The notes beneath the pieces are model-generated. The model was not told where the DNA came from. It saw only the letters and a list, made by a program, of their open reading frames with translations, and made no database searches. A stretch of 37,802 bases of DNA, from contig JAFDYC010000065.1 in assembly GCA_018267625.1 (NCBI GenBank), forward strand, positions 1 through 37,802. Direction: 5' to 3'. Below are positions 15,825 to 24,661 of the stretch, one piece after another. The translations under genes and the position numbers were made by a program. Each line of letters begins with the position of its first letter. The stretch's first letter is position 1. This DNA comes from Bacteroidota bacterium. Its GTDB lineage: Bacteria > Bacteroidota > Bacteroidia > Chitinophagales > Chitinophagaceae.

Positions 15825-18383
15825 CTAAATGCTTTCCAAAAATTGTTCCAGTTCCATCTCTGTAGAGTAAAGCACTTCTCTCGGCTTGGAGCCAACTGCC
15901 GGCCCTACAATCCCGGCGGATTCAAGCTGATCCATGATGCGCCCTGCACGGTTGTAGCCAAGGTTAAATTTTCGTTGCAGGTTCGATGTTGAGCCACTTT
16001 GCGTAGAAACAACCACACGGGCGCAATCCTTAAAAAGTTTGTCGAGGTTGTTTAGGTCTAAGGCTTCTTTGCCCATTTCATCATCTGCCACATATTCCGG
16101 CAATTCAAAGGCATGTGGATAGCCGCGTTGCCTGCCAATGAAGCTGACAATTTTTTCAACTTCAGGCGTGTCCACGAAAGCACATTGCAACCGGAGCAAT
16201 TCGGAGCCATGGCTCACCAGCATATCCCCCCGCCCAATCAGTTGTTCGGCTCCGCCCGAATCGAGGATGGTGCGTGAATCTACTTTGGCAGACACTTTAA
16301 AGGCAATACGTGCCGGGAAATTGGCTTTGATAGTTCCGGTAATCACGTTCACACTCGGGCGTTGGGTGGCCACGATGAGGTGAATGCCCACCGCACGGGC
16401 CAGTTGTGCCAGGCGGGCGATTGGCATTTCAACCTCCTTGCCAGCCGTCATGATGAGGTCTGCAAACTCATCCACTACCAAGACGATAAAGGGTAGGTAG
16501 GTATGTCCCTTTTCTGGGTTCAGCCTGCGGGCAATAAACTTCTCATTGTATTCGCGGATGTTTCGGGCTCCCCCTTCTTTCAAAAGTTCATACCGGTTGT
16601 CCATCTCGATGCAAAGTGCATTCAGCGTGTTGATCACCTTTTTATTGTCGGTGATGATGGCTTCTTCTTCATTGGGCAGTTTAGCCAGGAAATGCTTTTC
16701 AATGGTGCGGTAGATAGAAAGCTCCACCTTCTTGGGGTCCACCAGCACAAACTTGAGTTGGGAAGGATGCTTTTTAAAAAGCAGGGATACGAGGATGGCA
16801 TTAATGCCCACCGATTTGCCCTGCCCCGTTGCGCCAGCCATGAGCAGGTGCGGCATCGTGGCTAAATCCACGATATAATTCTCATTGTTGATTTGCTTTC
16901 CCAATGCAATAGGAAGGCTCATCTTGTTGTTGACAAACTTATCGGAGGAAAGCAGCGTGCGCATAGAAACAATCTGCTTATTGGCATTGGGTACCTCAAT
17001 TCCAATAGTGCCTTTCCCAGGTATGGGAGCAATGATGCGGATACCCAGAGCTGCCAGGTTCAGTGCAATGTCATCTTCCAGGTTTCTAATCTTGGATATG
17101 CGTACCCCTTCCGTTGGGACAATTTCATAGAGCGTCACGGTAGGCCCCACCGTGGCAGCAATGCGCTGGATGGTGATGCCAAAGGAATTGAGTGTCTTTT
17201 CAATTTGGGCCTTATTCGCTTCCAGCTCTTCTTTATTTAGGGAAATGGCTTCTTGTGTGCGGTCTTCGAGTAGGTCTAAGGTTGGGAACTTGTATTCAGG
17301 AAGGTCTAGTTCGGGTGCGAAAGCTTCTCCACTTTCTATAGAAATATGGCCGCCGTGTTTGATAGTAGCTGCCGCCGGTTGCTCGGCCTGTTGCACCACT
17401 TCAAATGAAAAAGAACTATCGGCCTGATTTGAAGCTGAAGTTGTCCGAGCTGATTCTTTTTTCTTAGTCTCTTCTTCCTGATAGGCCTGAAAGGCACGAG
17501 TCTCATCATCCTCTTCTTCTTCATCCTCCTTTCCTGTGATCTCTTCCCCTTCCTGCTCGGGCACTTCTTTTTTCACCATCGTCATGTCATAAAGCTTGCT
17601 TCCGTTTTTGCTTAGCTCCGAAGCAGCAGCGATTGCTTTGCTCCCTATTCCCGTAAAGCCTGCTTCTGGTTCCGGGTCGGCATTAGCCCCTTCATTCGGG
17701 TCAGAGGAATCATCACCAGCCCTGTATTGTTGCAAGCCTTCCTTAATCTTACTTGCAGCTCGTCGTGCCCGCCGCAACATGGGAGCAATGTCTAGGGCGA
17801 AAATCACGAAGAACACAAAAAAGGCTGCGGCCAGCAACACCAGTCCTGTGCCGGCAGCGCCAATCAGACCATTGCTATATGCGATAGCTTCTGTACCCCA
17901 TGCCCCCCCCCAGGGAAAGCTGGAATGAGGAAGAATAAAGGCGAGAATAGGAGCAGTAAGCAAGAGTAAAAGACTGCTCCAGCGCAGGTATTTCAGGATT
18001 GTTGAAATACGCTTGCCTTTAACGATGTTCAGGCCGGTTGCTATTGCCCAAAGTCCCAAAGCCAAAGAGGCAATTCCAGCCCCGCGAAAAAACAGCAAGT
18101 GAGCCCAGGCCGCCCCAAGACGACCGCCCCAATTAGCAACCATATTTTCATTCCCATGTAGAATAAACTGCTTTAGGCTGCTGCTTTGCATCACTAAATC
18201 CTGGTCAGCTTGCCAGCTAAAGAAATAGGAGATTATCACCAGTGTGGTGAATGAGCCGAACACCAGAAAAAGGAGCCCGAAAAACAAACGAAGCTGCCGG
18301 AGCCGCTTGCTCCGGGGATTGTCTGGGTCTGTTGGGTCAGTAGGGGAGTTCTTAGAGGAAGCTGTCTTTCGCGAAGCGGCCAT
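15825..18383 (-). CDS. ftsK: DNA translocase FtsK/SpoIIIE
   Basis: FtsK is an inner-membrane anchored, ATP-driven double-stranded DNA pump that clears the chromosome terminus from the septum. The 852-residue protein has an N-terminal region with about four membrane segments (residues 35-60, 95-115, 130-150, 175-200), an acidic, low-complexity linker at about 220-330 (EGEEITGKEDEEEEDDETRA), then the motor. Motor signs are the Walker A GATGQGKSVGINAIL, Walker B FIVLVVDEFADLIM and RLAQLARAVGIHLIVATQRPS. The C-terminal gamma winged helix includes STSNLQRKFNLGYNRAGRI. ATG 18383 (MAASRKT) is used; the frame is open four codons farther. A run of nine Cs at 17903-17911 (nine Gs in the sense strand) lies in the coding region and the frame is intact. 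A -7-like motif is 26 bases upstream. Confidence 0.96.
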   Translation of the reverse strand: MAASRKTASSKNSPTDPTDPDNPRSKRLRQLRLFFGLLFLVFGSFTTLVIISYFFSWQADQDLVMQSSSLKQFILHGNENMVANWGGRLGAAWAHLLFFRGAGIASLALGLWAIATGLNIVKGKRISTILKYLRWSSLLLLLTAPILAFILPHSSFPWGGAWGTEAIAYSNGLIGAAGTGLVLLAAAFFVFFVIFALDIAPMLRRARRAASKIKEGLQQYRAGDDSSDPNEGANADPEPEAGFTGIGSKAIAAASELSKNGSKLYDMTMVKKEVPEQEGEEITGKEDEEEEDDETRAFQAYQEEETKKKESARTTSASNQADSSFSFEVVQQAEQPAAATIKHGGHISIESGEAFAPELDLPEYKFPTLDLLEDRTQEAISLNKEELEANKAQIEKTLNSFGITIQRIAATVGPTVTLYEIVPTEGVRISKIRNLEDDIALNLAALGIRIIAPIPGKGTIGIEVPNANKQIVSMRTLLSSDKFVNNKMSLPIALGKQINNENYIVDLATMPHLLMAGATGQGKSVGINAILVSLLFKKHPSQLKFVLVDPKKVELSIYRTIEKHFLAKLPNEEEAIITDNKKVINTLNALCIEMDNRYELLKEGGARNIREYNEKFIARRLNPEKGHTYLPFIVLVVDEFADLIMTAGKEVEMPIARLAQLARAVGIHLIVATQRPSVNVITGTIKANFPARIAFKVSAKVDSRTILDSGGAEQLIGRGDMLVSHGSELLRLQCAFVDTPEVEKIVSFIGRQRGYPHAFELPEYVADDEMGKEALDLNNLDKLFKDCARVVVSTQSGSTSNLQRKFNLGYNRAGRIMDQLESAGIVGPAVGSKPREVLYSTEMELEQFLESI

Positions 18384-18409
18384 TTTGTACGGCAAAAAAG
18401 GGATAGGGG

Positions 18410-18417
18410 CGAAGATA
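18410..18417 (-). promoter_or_regulatory. Putative -7 element for ftsK (TATCTTCG)
   Basis: On the minus strand this reads TATCTTCG, a TANNTTCG match, 26 bases before the ftsK ATG. It lies in the 195-base divergent gap with the histidine kinase gene. The -33 position has no clear TTG. Confidence 0.45.
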
Positions 18418-18578
18418 GTATTTCGAATACCGCATCATTCCAGTATGGCTTGACGATTTATCCACGCAGAATTGGTTTCGTTTAGTCTCATAGCAGATGC
18501 CCATTTTTGAGCTGACCTGCATGAATTCCCGAACGGGGCATGATATTTTCAAAGGCTGAATAATTCAACCCATTCTGT

Positions 18579-19727
18579 TTGTCATTGAATCCTTTTTTAC
18601 AAAGTCAATTTTTTGAGAACGCTTTTAATGTCCTGCCTCTTCCTGCCTTACTGCTCCGGCATGAGGCGGCTGAATTTCGAGTCGTTGCTTGCAATGCCGC
18701 AATGTGTGCATTGGGTGCCATCCCGCCTGAAAACAGCCCCACTGCTCTTTGGCCTGAAATACTTAATAGGCTGCCATTCTCAGCAAGTCCTACCGATTCC
18801 GTTTCAACGTTTCTATCAGAAATAGTAGAAGGGGCTGAAGGGGTCGCAGGAAAATTTCTTTCCGTTCAAGAAGGCACCTGGAGTTGCCGTATGCTCGCTG
18901 AAGAAGATGGTCAGAGGCATTATTTACTCACATTTCAGCAAGAAACGCCTGTTCAGAAAAGCATTCAGGCTTTGGAGGAAGAGCTTTTAAGCTTGCGTAG
19001 TAGTAATGCCAATCTGGAACAATTTGCCTATGTGGCATCACACGATATGCAAGAGCCGCTCCGCAAGCTGAAGGCTTTTGGCGATATGCTGCAAAGCCGT
19101 TACGCAGAAAACATCGGAGAAAATGGTAGCGACCTGATTCGAAGGATGCAATCTGCGGCGGGTCGTATGTCTGTGCTCATAAACGATCTGCTTCAATACA
19201 GTCGTGTTTCGTTGCGCCCGGCCGAGCTAAACGTAATTGATGCCAATCAGGTGCTGGATGGAGTATTGCTCGATTTGGAAGGTGCAATCCAACGCAGTCA
19301 GGCGATTGTTTTTCATGAAAGGTTGATGCCGGTAGCTGCAAATCCCACACAATTGGGTCAGGTATTTTTGAATCTTATTGGCAACGCAATAAAATTTCAT
19401 CGTAAGGATGTACCTCCGGAAATTAATATCCGCAGCGAAAGGATGCGAGGTCATGAAGCCGGCATATTAATCAGGCAGGAGGATACTGAAGCCGAATTCC
19501 AGGTGATTCAGATTTCAGACAATGGCATTGGCTTCGAAAATGAGCAGGCAGAGCTGATTTTTGGGGAGTTTCAGCGCTTAAACAATCGCAGCGATTTCCC
19601 CGGTAGCGGCCTCGGTCTTTCTATCGTGAAAAAGATAGTAGAGCATCATCGGGGCTATGTGGTGGCTCAGGCCAGGCCAGGCGAAGGGGCAACTTTCACC
19701 CTGTTGCTGCCGCTTGCATCTGTTTAA
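18579..19727 (+). CDS. Cytoplasmic sensor histidine kinase with non-ATG start
   Basis: This 382-residue kinase has no membrane segments. Residues 10-125 look like a PAS-type input domain (NVLPLPALLLRHEAAEFRVVACNAAM is PAS-like). A coiled coil at about 126-148 leads to the HisKA box YVASHDMQEPLRKL with the phospho-acceptor His near 155, then the HATPase boxes: NPTQLGQVFLNLIGNAIKF (N), SDNGIGF (G1), FGEFQRLNN (F) and GSGLGLSIVKKI (G2). It resembles phytochrome-type and other soluble Bacteroidota kinases. No response regulator is adjacent. There is no ATG at the expected N-terminus; the frame opens after a TAA at 18561, and TTG at 18579 or 18585 are the best starts. The stop overlaps the M1 peptidase stop: both use the TTAA at 19724-19727. 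Confidence 0.88.
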   Translation: MSLNPFLQSQFFENAFNVLPLPALLLRHEAAEFRVVACNAAMCALGAIPPENSPTALWPEILNRLPFSASPTDSVSTFLSEIVEGAEGVAGKFLSVQEGTWSCRMLAEEDGQRHYLLTFQQETPVQKSIQALEEELLSLRSSNANLEQFAYVASHDMQEPLRKLKAFGDMLQSRYAENIGENGSDLIRRMQSAAGRMSVLINDLLQYSRVSLRPAELNVIDANQVLDGVLLDLEGAIQRSQAIVFHERLMPVAANPTQLGQVFLNLIGNAIKFHRKDVPPEINIRSERMRGHEAGILIRQEDTEAEFQVIQISDNGIGFENEQAELIFGEFQRLNNRSDFPGSGLGLSIVKKIVEHHRGYVVAQARPGEGATFTLLLPLASV

Positions 19728-21445
19728 TTCTGACTAGCTTTTTCAATGACATCATACCAGCCTTGCCGGATGATCTTCGGCTTTTTATCGGGAGATTTCA
19801 CAAGCCCAAACGGTGCCTGAAAACCATTTGGGGTTCCCTTCCAGGCATAAGAAAATTTCCAGTCTCCGGTATTGGAGTCCTGCACTGCCTGCCATTCCAA
19901 AACCGGTTTTATGGTGCTTCTTAAATAGACATCAAAAAAGGCATTCAGGTTACGCCCGGTGAAATGACTGATATAGGCTTCTATTTCGCGGCTTGTAACG
20001 ATTTTGTGGTAAAAATTTTGGTTTAGTCCGCGCAACATCTGCCTGAACTTATCATCGTCCCGGAGCATCATCCGAATCATATGCACAACGGCTGCTCCTT
20101 TATCGTACATATCCGAAGAACCTTCTTGCTGCACCCCATAATCTCCGATGACGGGTCGGTCATTCCGGATATTTTTCCATTCGCCCTGTACATAGGCCAT
20201 GGCACTGTCTTTCCCTTTAATCCATTCAGCAAACAAGGTTTCGGTATAAGTGGTAAAACCTTCGTGCAGCCAGTTGTCGGCAACATCTCTTGCCGTGATG
20301 CTGTTCCCAAACCATTCATGCCCGCTTTCATGGATGATGATAAAATCGAAAGCAAACCCCACGCCGCTGCCGCTGCGGTCTATCATCTGACCATTGGGCC
20401 GGCGGTATCCGTTTTTAAAACCGTTGCCGTATGCGATGGCACTTTGATGTTCCATGCCGAGATAGGGCGCTTCCACCAGCTTATATCCATCTTCGTAAAA
20501 AGGGTAGGGGCCGAGCCAATACTCAAAACAGTGCAACATTTCTTTGGTTTGAGCCCATTGCTTTCGGGCCTGTGCTTCATGTTCACGCAAGGGATAAAAA
20601 TCTAAATCCAAAATGCCCTTTTCAGCATGAAGCGTATCGTGCCAATGGACATATTCACCGATATAGTACGTTGCATCGTAAGTGTTGATGGGGTTTCGGA
20701 CGACCCAGTGTTTTTCACCGGTATAGACTTTTTCTGAATGGCCTGTAGCGGGGTCTTTGCGCAGGCTGCTGTCTGTAAAAATTTCAAGCCGCCCATTGGA
20801 GACCGTTACTTCCTCAGGCACGTCCGCAATCTGAATGTTCATGCCACTGTCCGGTTCGTCACCCTGATAGTCTTTGCAAGGCCACCAGCTACTGGCGCCC
20901 AGGCCCTGACAAGCCACGGCCTGCCAGGGTTTTCCCAAACTGTCTGTTGTCCATATCAGCCCGCCATCCCAGGGAGGATTGACCGCTTTCCTGGGTTTGC
21001 CTTCAAATTGCAGCAGGACATGAAACACCTTTTGCTTCAGCCTTTGCTTTCGTAATGGGAGCGGTGGCTTTATCCAATAGACGTTTCCATCTCTCAAAAA
21101 TGCTACCGGAGTATTTTCCCAATAGACGCGGGACAGGCGCAAGTCATGCTGCAAGTCTATTTGCATGCTGTCGCCAATACCTGCCGGGCAACGGAAACTG
21201 ATGCGATTGCTGCCAGAAACACTTTGGGTTGCGGTGTCGAAGCGGACGCGTAAATCATAATGCAGCACATCCCACCAATTGCGCCCCGGGCCATTGCTGC
21301 CCCGGAGTGTGTCTTGACGGGTGTAGCCAAAACTGACCCCGCTTGCAGCTAGTAACAGAACCAGCAGAAATGCTGGTTTTAGGATATTTCCCAAAGGTTT
21401 TATTCCTGATTGTAGTTTCAGGAATGTGCAGTTTGCAATTGGCAT
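19724..21445 (-). CDS. M1 family zinc metallopeptidase
   Basis: This 573-residue protein has a late hydrophobic leader (residues 22-40) suggesting export, then an N-terminal beta domain and a gluzincin domain with the zinc site HESGHEWFGNS and the third ligand in LHEGFTTYTE. The substrate-amino-binding motif appears as LGMEHQSAIAYG, GMEHQ in place of GAMEN; this form is common in one branch of M1 enzymes. No ERAP-like C-terminal domain is present, so the protein is shorter than the 850-residue aminopeptidases. Probably a periplasmic or surface aminopeptidase; substrate unknown. It begins at ATG 21445, whose A is also the final base of the upstream TAA stop (TAATG), so the two genes are probably translationally coupled. 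Its stop overlaps that of the convergent histidine kinase by four bases. Confidence 0.9.
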   Translation of the reverse strand: MPIANCTFLKLQSGIKPLGNILKPAFLLVLLLAASGVSFGYTRQDTLRGSNGPGRNWWDVLHYDLRVRFDTATQSVSGSNRISFRCPAGIGDSMQIDLQHDLRLSRVYWENTPVAFLRDGNVYWIKPPLPLRKQRLKQKVFHVLLQFEGKPRKAVNPPWDGGLIWTTDSLGKPWQAVACQGLGASSWWPCKDYQGDEPDSGMNIQIADVPEEVTVSNGRLEIFTDSSLRKDPATGHSEKVYTGEKHWVVRNPINTYDATYYIGEYVHWHDTLHAEKGILDLDFYPLREHEAQARKQWAQTKEMLHCFEYWLGPYPFYEDGYKLVEAPYLGMEHQSAIAYGNGFKNGYRRPNGQMIDRSGSGVGFAFDFIIIHESGHEWFGNSITARDVADNWLHEGFTTYTETLFAEWIKGKDSAMAYVQGEWKNIRNDRPVIGDYGVQQEGSSDMYDKGAAVVHMIRMMLRDDDKFRQMLRGLNQNFYHKIVTSREIEAYISHFTGRNLNAFFDVYLRSTIKPVLEWQAVQDSNTGDWKFSYAWKGTPNGFQAPFGLVKSPDKKPKIIRQGWYDVIEKASQN

Positions 21446-22029
21446 TAAAGACTATCAGTCACGGAGCCGCACTCAATCATCTTTTTCCCAAAATATGGGT
21501 TTTTGATTTCGCTTTCTGCACTCAGCCAGTTGGCACCTTTATCGTCCATTGCCATAGGGCAGTGTTCCAGGTACACACCCCCGTTTTTAAGTTCAGCAGC
21601 CCGCAGCACCGCATACAGGGATTCAGAGATATAGCTGAAATGTTCGCGTTGGGTTTCGATGCTCTCTCCCTTGGCCGCAAGGATGGAATCGCTGCCCTTC
21701 AGGATTTGCTCCATATGCGGGTTGATGCTTGAAGCCTGGGCAAGGCTGCCAATGCTGTTTTTGAATTGTTCAGCAGAAGCGGTAAGCCGGGCGGCTGCAG
21801 CGTCTGCTTTAGCCGTATCGGTAGCTACCAGTGCGTCTTTCAGGTCGTAGTAGCTGGCCAGTAGTTGCATCATTTCGCCTGTTTGTTGTTGGCCTAATGC
21901 ACTTGTAGGAATGGGTTTGGGAGCGGCAGCCATTGTCGTATCCGATTTTGTGGAAGGTGCCTGAGATGAGTTGCCACAGGCCGAAAACAAACCAAGCGCC
22001 AAAAGCAGGCTGAGGGATATGATACGCAT
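21445..22029 (-). CDS. DUF3347-domain lipoprotein
   Basis: This 194-residue protein has a short signal with the lipobox LFSAC at residues 15-19, followed by a serine- and threonine-rich spacer. The remainder fits DUF3347: helical LASYYDLKDALVATDTAKAD and TQREHFSYISESLYAVLRAAE, then VYLEHCPMAMDDKGANWLS and a C-terminal PYFGKKMIECGSV motif. DUF3347 is often found in periplasmic or fused proteins linked to copper or heavy-metal efflux, and the Cys, Met and His content of this motif would suit metal binding, but this protein stands alone without efflux genes, so its function is uncertain. ATG 22029 gives the signal peptide; the frame continues 12 codons upstream without character. The stop overlaps the M1 peptidase start by one base. 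Confidence 0.82.
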   Translation of the reverse strand: MRIISLSLLLALGLFSACGNSSQAPSTKSDTTMAAAPKPIPTSALGQQQTGEMMQLLASYYDLKDALVATDTAKADAAAARLTASAEQFKNSIGSLAQASSINPHMEQILKGSDSILAAKGESIETQREHFSYISESLYAVLRAAELKNGGVYLEHCPMAMDDKGANWLSAESEIKNPYFGKKMIECGSVTDSL

Positions 22030-22054
22030 GAAAATCTTATTTAAAAAAGTGCCG

Positions 22055-22062
22055 CAAATGTA
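22055..22062 (-). promoter_or_regulatory. Putative -7 element for the DUF3347-M1 unit (TACATTTG)
   Basis: On the minus strand this reads TACATTTG, an exact TANNTTTG match, 25 bases upstream of the ATG at 22029. It faces a TAATTTCG on the plus strand 31 bases away, making a compact divergent promoter region. Confidence 0.5.
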
Positions 22063-22093
22063 CACCTCCTCGTAGAGCAGGAAGTCCTACCCT

Positions 22094-22101
22094 TAATTTC
22101 G
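22094..22101 (+). promoter_or_regulatory. Putative -7 element for the ABC-F gene (TAATTTCG)
   Basis: TAATTTCG matches TANNTTCG and ends six bases before the ABC-F ATG at 22108. If functional, the message would have almost no 5' leader. The surrounding TTAATTTCGCGC resembles the sequence before pyrB. Confidence 0.45.
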
Positions 22102-22107
22102 CGCGCC

Positions 22108-24051
22108 ATGCTTATTTCCCTTCAAAACGTATCCTTTCATTTTGGTGCCCGGGCAATCCTCGAAGGGGCCAACTGGCAGGTGCATAGCGGTGAACGCATT
22201 GGCCTGGTTGGGCCAAACGGGGCCGGAAAATCTACCCTCCTACGCCTGATGACGGGCGCCTATACCCCCGATGGGGGCAGCATCAGTAAGCCTAAGGATG
22301 TCTCGCTCGGCTTCTTCAATCAGGATTTGCTTTCATTCTCTACCACAGATAGCATTCTATCTGTAGCCATGCAGGCTTATGAACGTGCCCGGGAAATCGA
22401 AGAGGACATGCAGCGTATCCTGAAAGAATTAGATTCAAAAGAAAATGATGCGGATTTACTGGATGAATACAGCCATGCCCTGCATGATTTTGAAGTAGCA
22501 GGAGGTTATGAAATGGAGCATCGAACGGCGGAAGTGCTGGAAGGACTGGGTTTTACCACTGCAGATTTGCAAAGGCCATACAATGAATTCAGTGGCGGCT
22601 GGCGTATGAGGGTACTCCTGGCCAAGATGATGTTGCAACAGCCTGATTTGCTCTTGCTCGACGAGCCCACGAACCACCTGGACCTACCTTCTATAGAATG
22701 GCTGGAACGCTACCTGCAAGGCTATCCGGGCAGCGTCATCATAGTTAGTCACGACCGTTATTTTCTCGACCGGATGGTGACGAAAATTGTGGAAGTTTTT
22801 CAACGAACACTCGTTTCCTACAGTGGGAACTATACCTTCTTTGAAAATGAAAAAGCAGAGCGCATGGAACTACAACAACGTGCGTTTGAAAACCAACAGG
22901 AATATATCCGCCAGCAAGAACGATTCATTGAGCGCTTTCGCGCAAAAGCCACTAAGGCAGCACAGGCACAAAGTGCTTTGAAACGATTGGAACGATTGGA
23001 TCGGATTGAAAGCCCGGATGCCAGTGTTCCGGTTATGAACATCAATTTCGATGTGGCGGTGCAACCCGGAAAAATCATCTGCACGCTGAAAAACATCAGC
23101 AAACGTTTTGGGGCACTCAGCCTGCTGGAACATGCCGATGCCGAAGTGTTGCGGGGCGATAAAATCGCTTTGATTGGCGCGAATGGCAAGGGAAAATCCA
23201 CCTTACTGCGCATCATTTCTGGTAAGGAAAGCTTCGAAGGTGAGCGCAAGGAAGGACACAATATTGAAGAGGCATTTTATGCGCAGCACCAGTTGGAATC
23301 CCTTCATGTCGATCTGGATATCCTGGAAGAATTGAAAGGAGCGGGCAGTGGCTGGCATGAATTGGCACTACGGCAATTGCTGGGGGCATTTCTATTTCAG
23401 GGAGATGATGTTTTCAAAAAAATCAAAGTGCTCAGCGGTGGAGAAAAAGCACGTGTAGCTCTGGCAAAAACCATCATTACCAAAGCCAATTTCATGATGC
23501 TTGATGAGCCAACCAACCACCTCGACATGCAGAGTGTGGAAATGCTTATTGAAGCGCTGAATGAATACGAAGGAACCCTGATTCTGGTGAGCCACGACCG
23601 TTATTTCATCTCCAAAACGGCAAATAAAATCTGGTGGATCGAAGAAGGCAAGATTAAAGAATTCGTGGGTGGCTATGAGGAATGGTGTGTCTGGATGGAG
23701 GAACGGGCGTTGAAGCAAAAAGCAGCCACACCGCAAGTGAAAGAAGAAAAGAAAACAGCAAAACCGATGCAGCATGCTGCCCCTTCACAAGCAGACCGTG
23801 CGAAGCAAAAAGAGTTTGAAAAATTGCAGAAAAAAGTTTCCAGGCTTGAGGAAGAACTTCAGAAACTGACTCAATCTAAATCAGCTCTGGAAGCAATGCT
23901 GGGTGACCCGACAACGTATGCCGACAAGCAAAAATTCAGCGAACTGGATGAAAAATATCAGCAGGCTACGGCTGAATGGCAAACGATGAATGCAACGTAT
24001 GAAGCAAACTTTGAGCAACTGATGGAATTGGAAGAGCAACTGAAAACCTGA
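22108..24051 (+). CDS. ABC-F family ATPase (ribosome-associated type)
   Basis: This 647-residue protein has two ATPase domains and no membrane segments, the ABC-F layout. Domain 1 has the Walker A GPNGAGKSTLLRL at residues 35-47, signature FSGGWRMRVLLAKMM, and LLLLDEPTNHLD; domain 2 has GANGKGKSTLLRI, LSGGEKARVALAK and FMMLDEPTNHLD. The linker between them is charged and helical (about residues 245-310). A C-terminal coiled coil (about 565-647, with KLQKKVSRLEEELQKLTQSK) follows, as in Uup. ABC-F proteins act on translating ribosomes or rescue stalled ones, and the coiled coil of Uup binds DNA; which applies here is unclear. It is not next to an antibiotic gene, so a housekeeping role is more likely than resistance. 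It starts the plus-strand unit with yajQ. Confidence 0.92.
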   Translation: MLISLQNVSFHFGARAILEGANWQVHSGERIGLVGPNGAGKSTLLRLMTGAYTPDGGSISKPKDVSLGFFNQDLLSFSTTDSILSVAMQAYERAREIEEDMQRILKELDSKENDADLLDEYSHALHDFEVAGGYEMEHRTAEVLEGLGFTTADLQRPYNEFSGGWRMRVLLAKMMLQQPDLLLLDEPTNHLDLPSIEWLERYLQGYPGSVIIVSHDRYFLDRMVTKIVEVFQRTLVSYSGNYTFFENEKAERMELQQRAFENQQEYIRQQERFIERFRAKATKAAQAQSALKRLERLDRIESPDASVPVMNINFDVAVQPGKIICTLKNISKRFGALSLLEHADAEVLRGDKIALIGANGKGKSTLLRIISGKESFEGERKEGHNIEEAFYAQHQLESLHVDLDILEELKGAGSGWHELALRQLLGAFLFQGDDVFKKIKVLSGGEKARVALAKTIITKANFMMLDEPTNHLDMQSVEMLIEALNEYEGTLILVSHDRYFISKTANKIWWIEEGKIKEFVGGYEEWCVWMEERALKQKAATPQVKEEKKTAKPMQHAAPSQADRAKQKEFEKLQKKVSRLEEELQKLTQSKSALEAMLGDPTTYADKQKFSELDEKYQQATAEWQTMNATYEANFEQLMELEEQLKT

Positions 24052-24162
24052 GTATCAGCAATTGCCGCTTCCCTTCTTCCCGGATTTCATCTTTACGATT
24101 GTATTTTCCCTAAATCTTCTTTTTTGAAGCTTTAATTGTTCACTAATAATTCTCCTGTTTCC

Positions 24163-24654
24163 ATGCCTTCATTCGACATCTCTTCAAAAGTGGATTTGCA
24201 AACCTTAGACAATGCCATCAATGTGGTAAAAAAAGAAGTGGATAACCGCTACGATTTTAAGGGAAGCCATGTGCAGGTAGAACTCAATAAAAAAGAGCTT
24301 TCCTTGTCATTGGAAACCGACAGCGATATGCAAATGCGCCAGCTTGAAGACATCCTCCTCACCAAGAGCATGCGTCAGGGCATCGAGGCCAATGCCTTTG
24401 ACCTAAGCGGCGAACTGGCAGCGTCTGGTAAGCACATCCGGAAAACCGTGAAGGTGAAAAACGGCATTGACCGGGATACCGCAAAGAAAATTGTGAAGCT
24501 TATAAAAGACAGTAAGTTGAAGGTTGAAGCCGCCATTATGGACGATATTATCCGGGTCAGTTCCAAAAAGATTGACGACCTGCAAGCAGTTATCCAGCTC
24601 TGTAAATCGGGTATGCTCGAAATTCCACTACAATTTGTCAACATGAAGAGCTGA
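24163..24654 (+). CDS. YajQ family nucleotide-binding protein
   Basis: The 163-residue protein matches the full YajQ family length. It begins MPSFDISSKVDLQTLDNAIN, has the conserved EVDNRYDFKGS and ends with IPLQFVNMKS-like sequence. It consists of two ferredoxin-like folds. YajQ homologues bind cyclic di-GMP in Xanthomonas and bind nucleic acids or ATP in others; the ligand here is unknown. ATG 24163 is the family start; the frame opens at a TTG nine codons upstream. It follows the ABC-F gene by 111 bases. Its stop is seven bases from the stop of the convergent rfbC-like gene. Confidence 0.93.
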   Translation: MPSFDISSKVDLQTLDNAINVVKKEVDNRYDFKGSHVQVELNKKELSLSLETDSDMQMRQLEDILLTKSMRQGIEANAFDLSGELAASGKHIRKTVKVKNGIDRDTAKKIVKLIKDSKLKVEAAIMDDIIRVSSKKIDDLQAVIQLCKSGMLEIPLQFVNMKS

Positions 24655-24661
24655 GGCAGCC

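Noticed and set aside
22830..23261. 143-codon minus-strand frame
   Set aside because: It is antisense to the ABC-F gene, whose own motifs are continuous on the plus strand.
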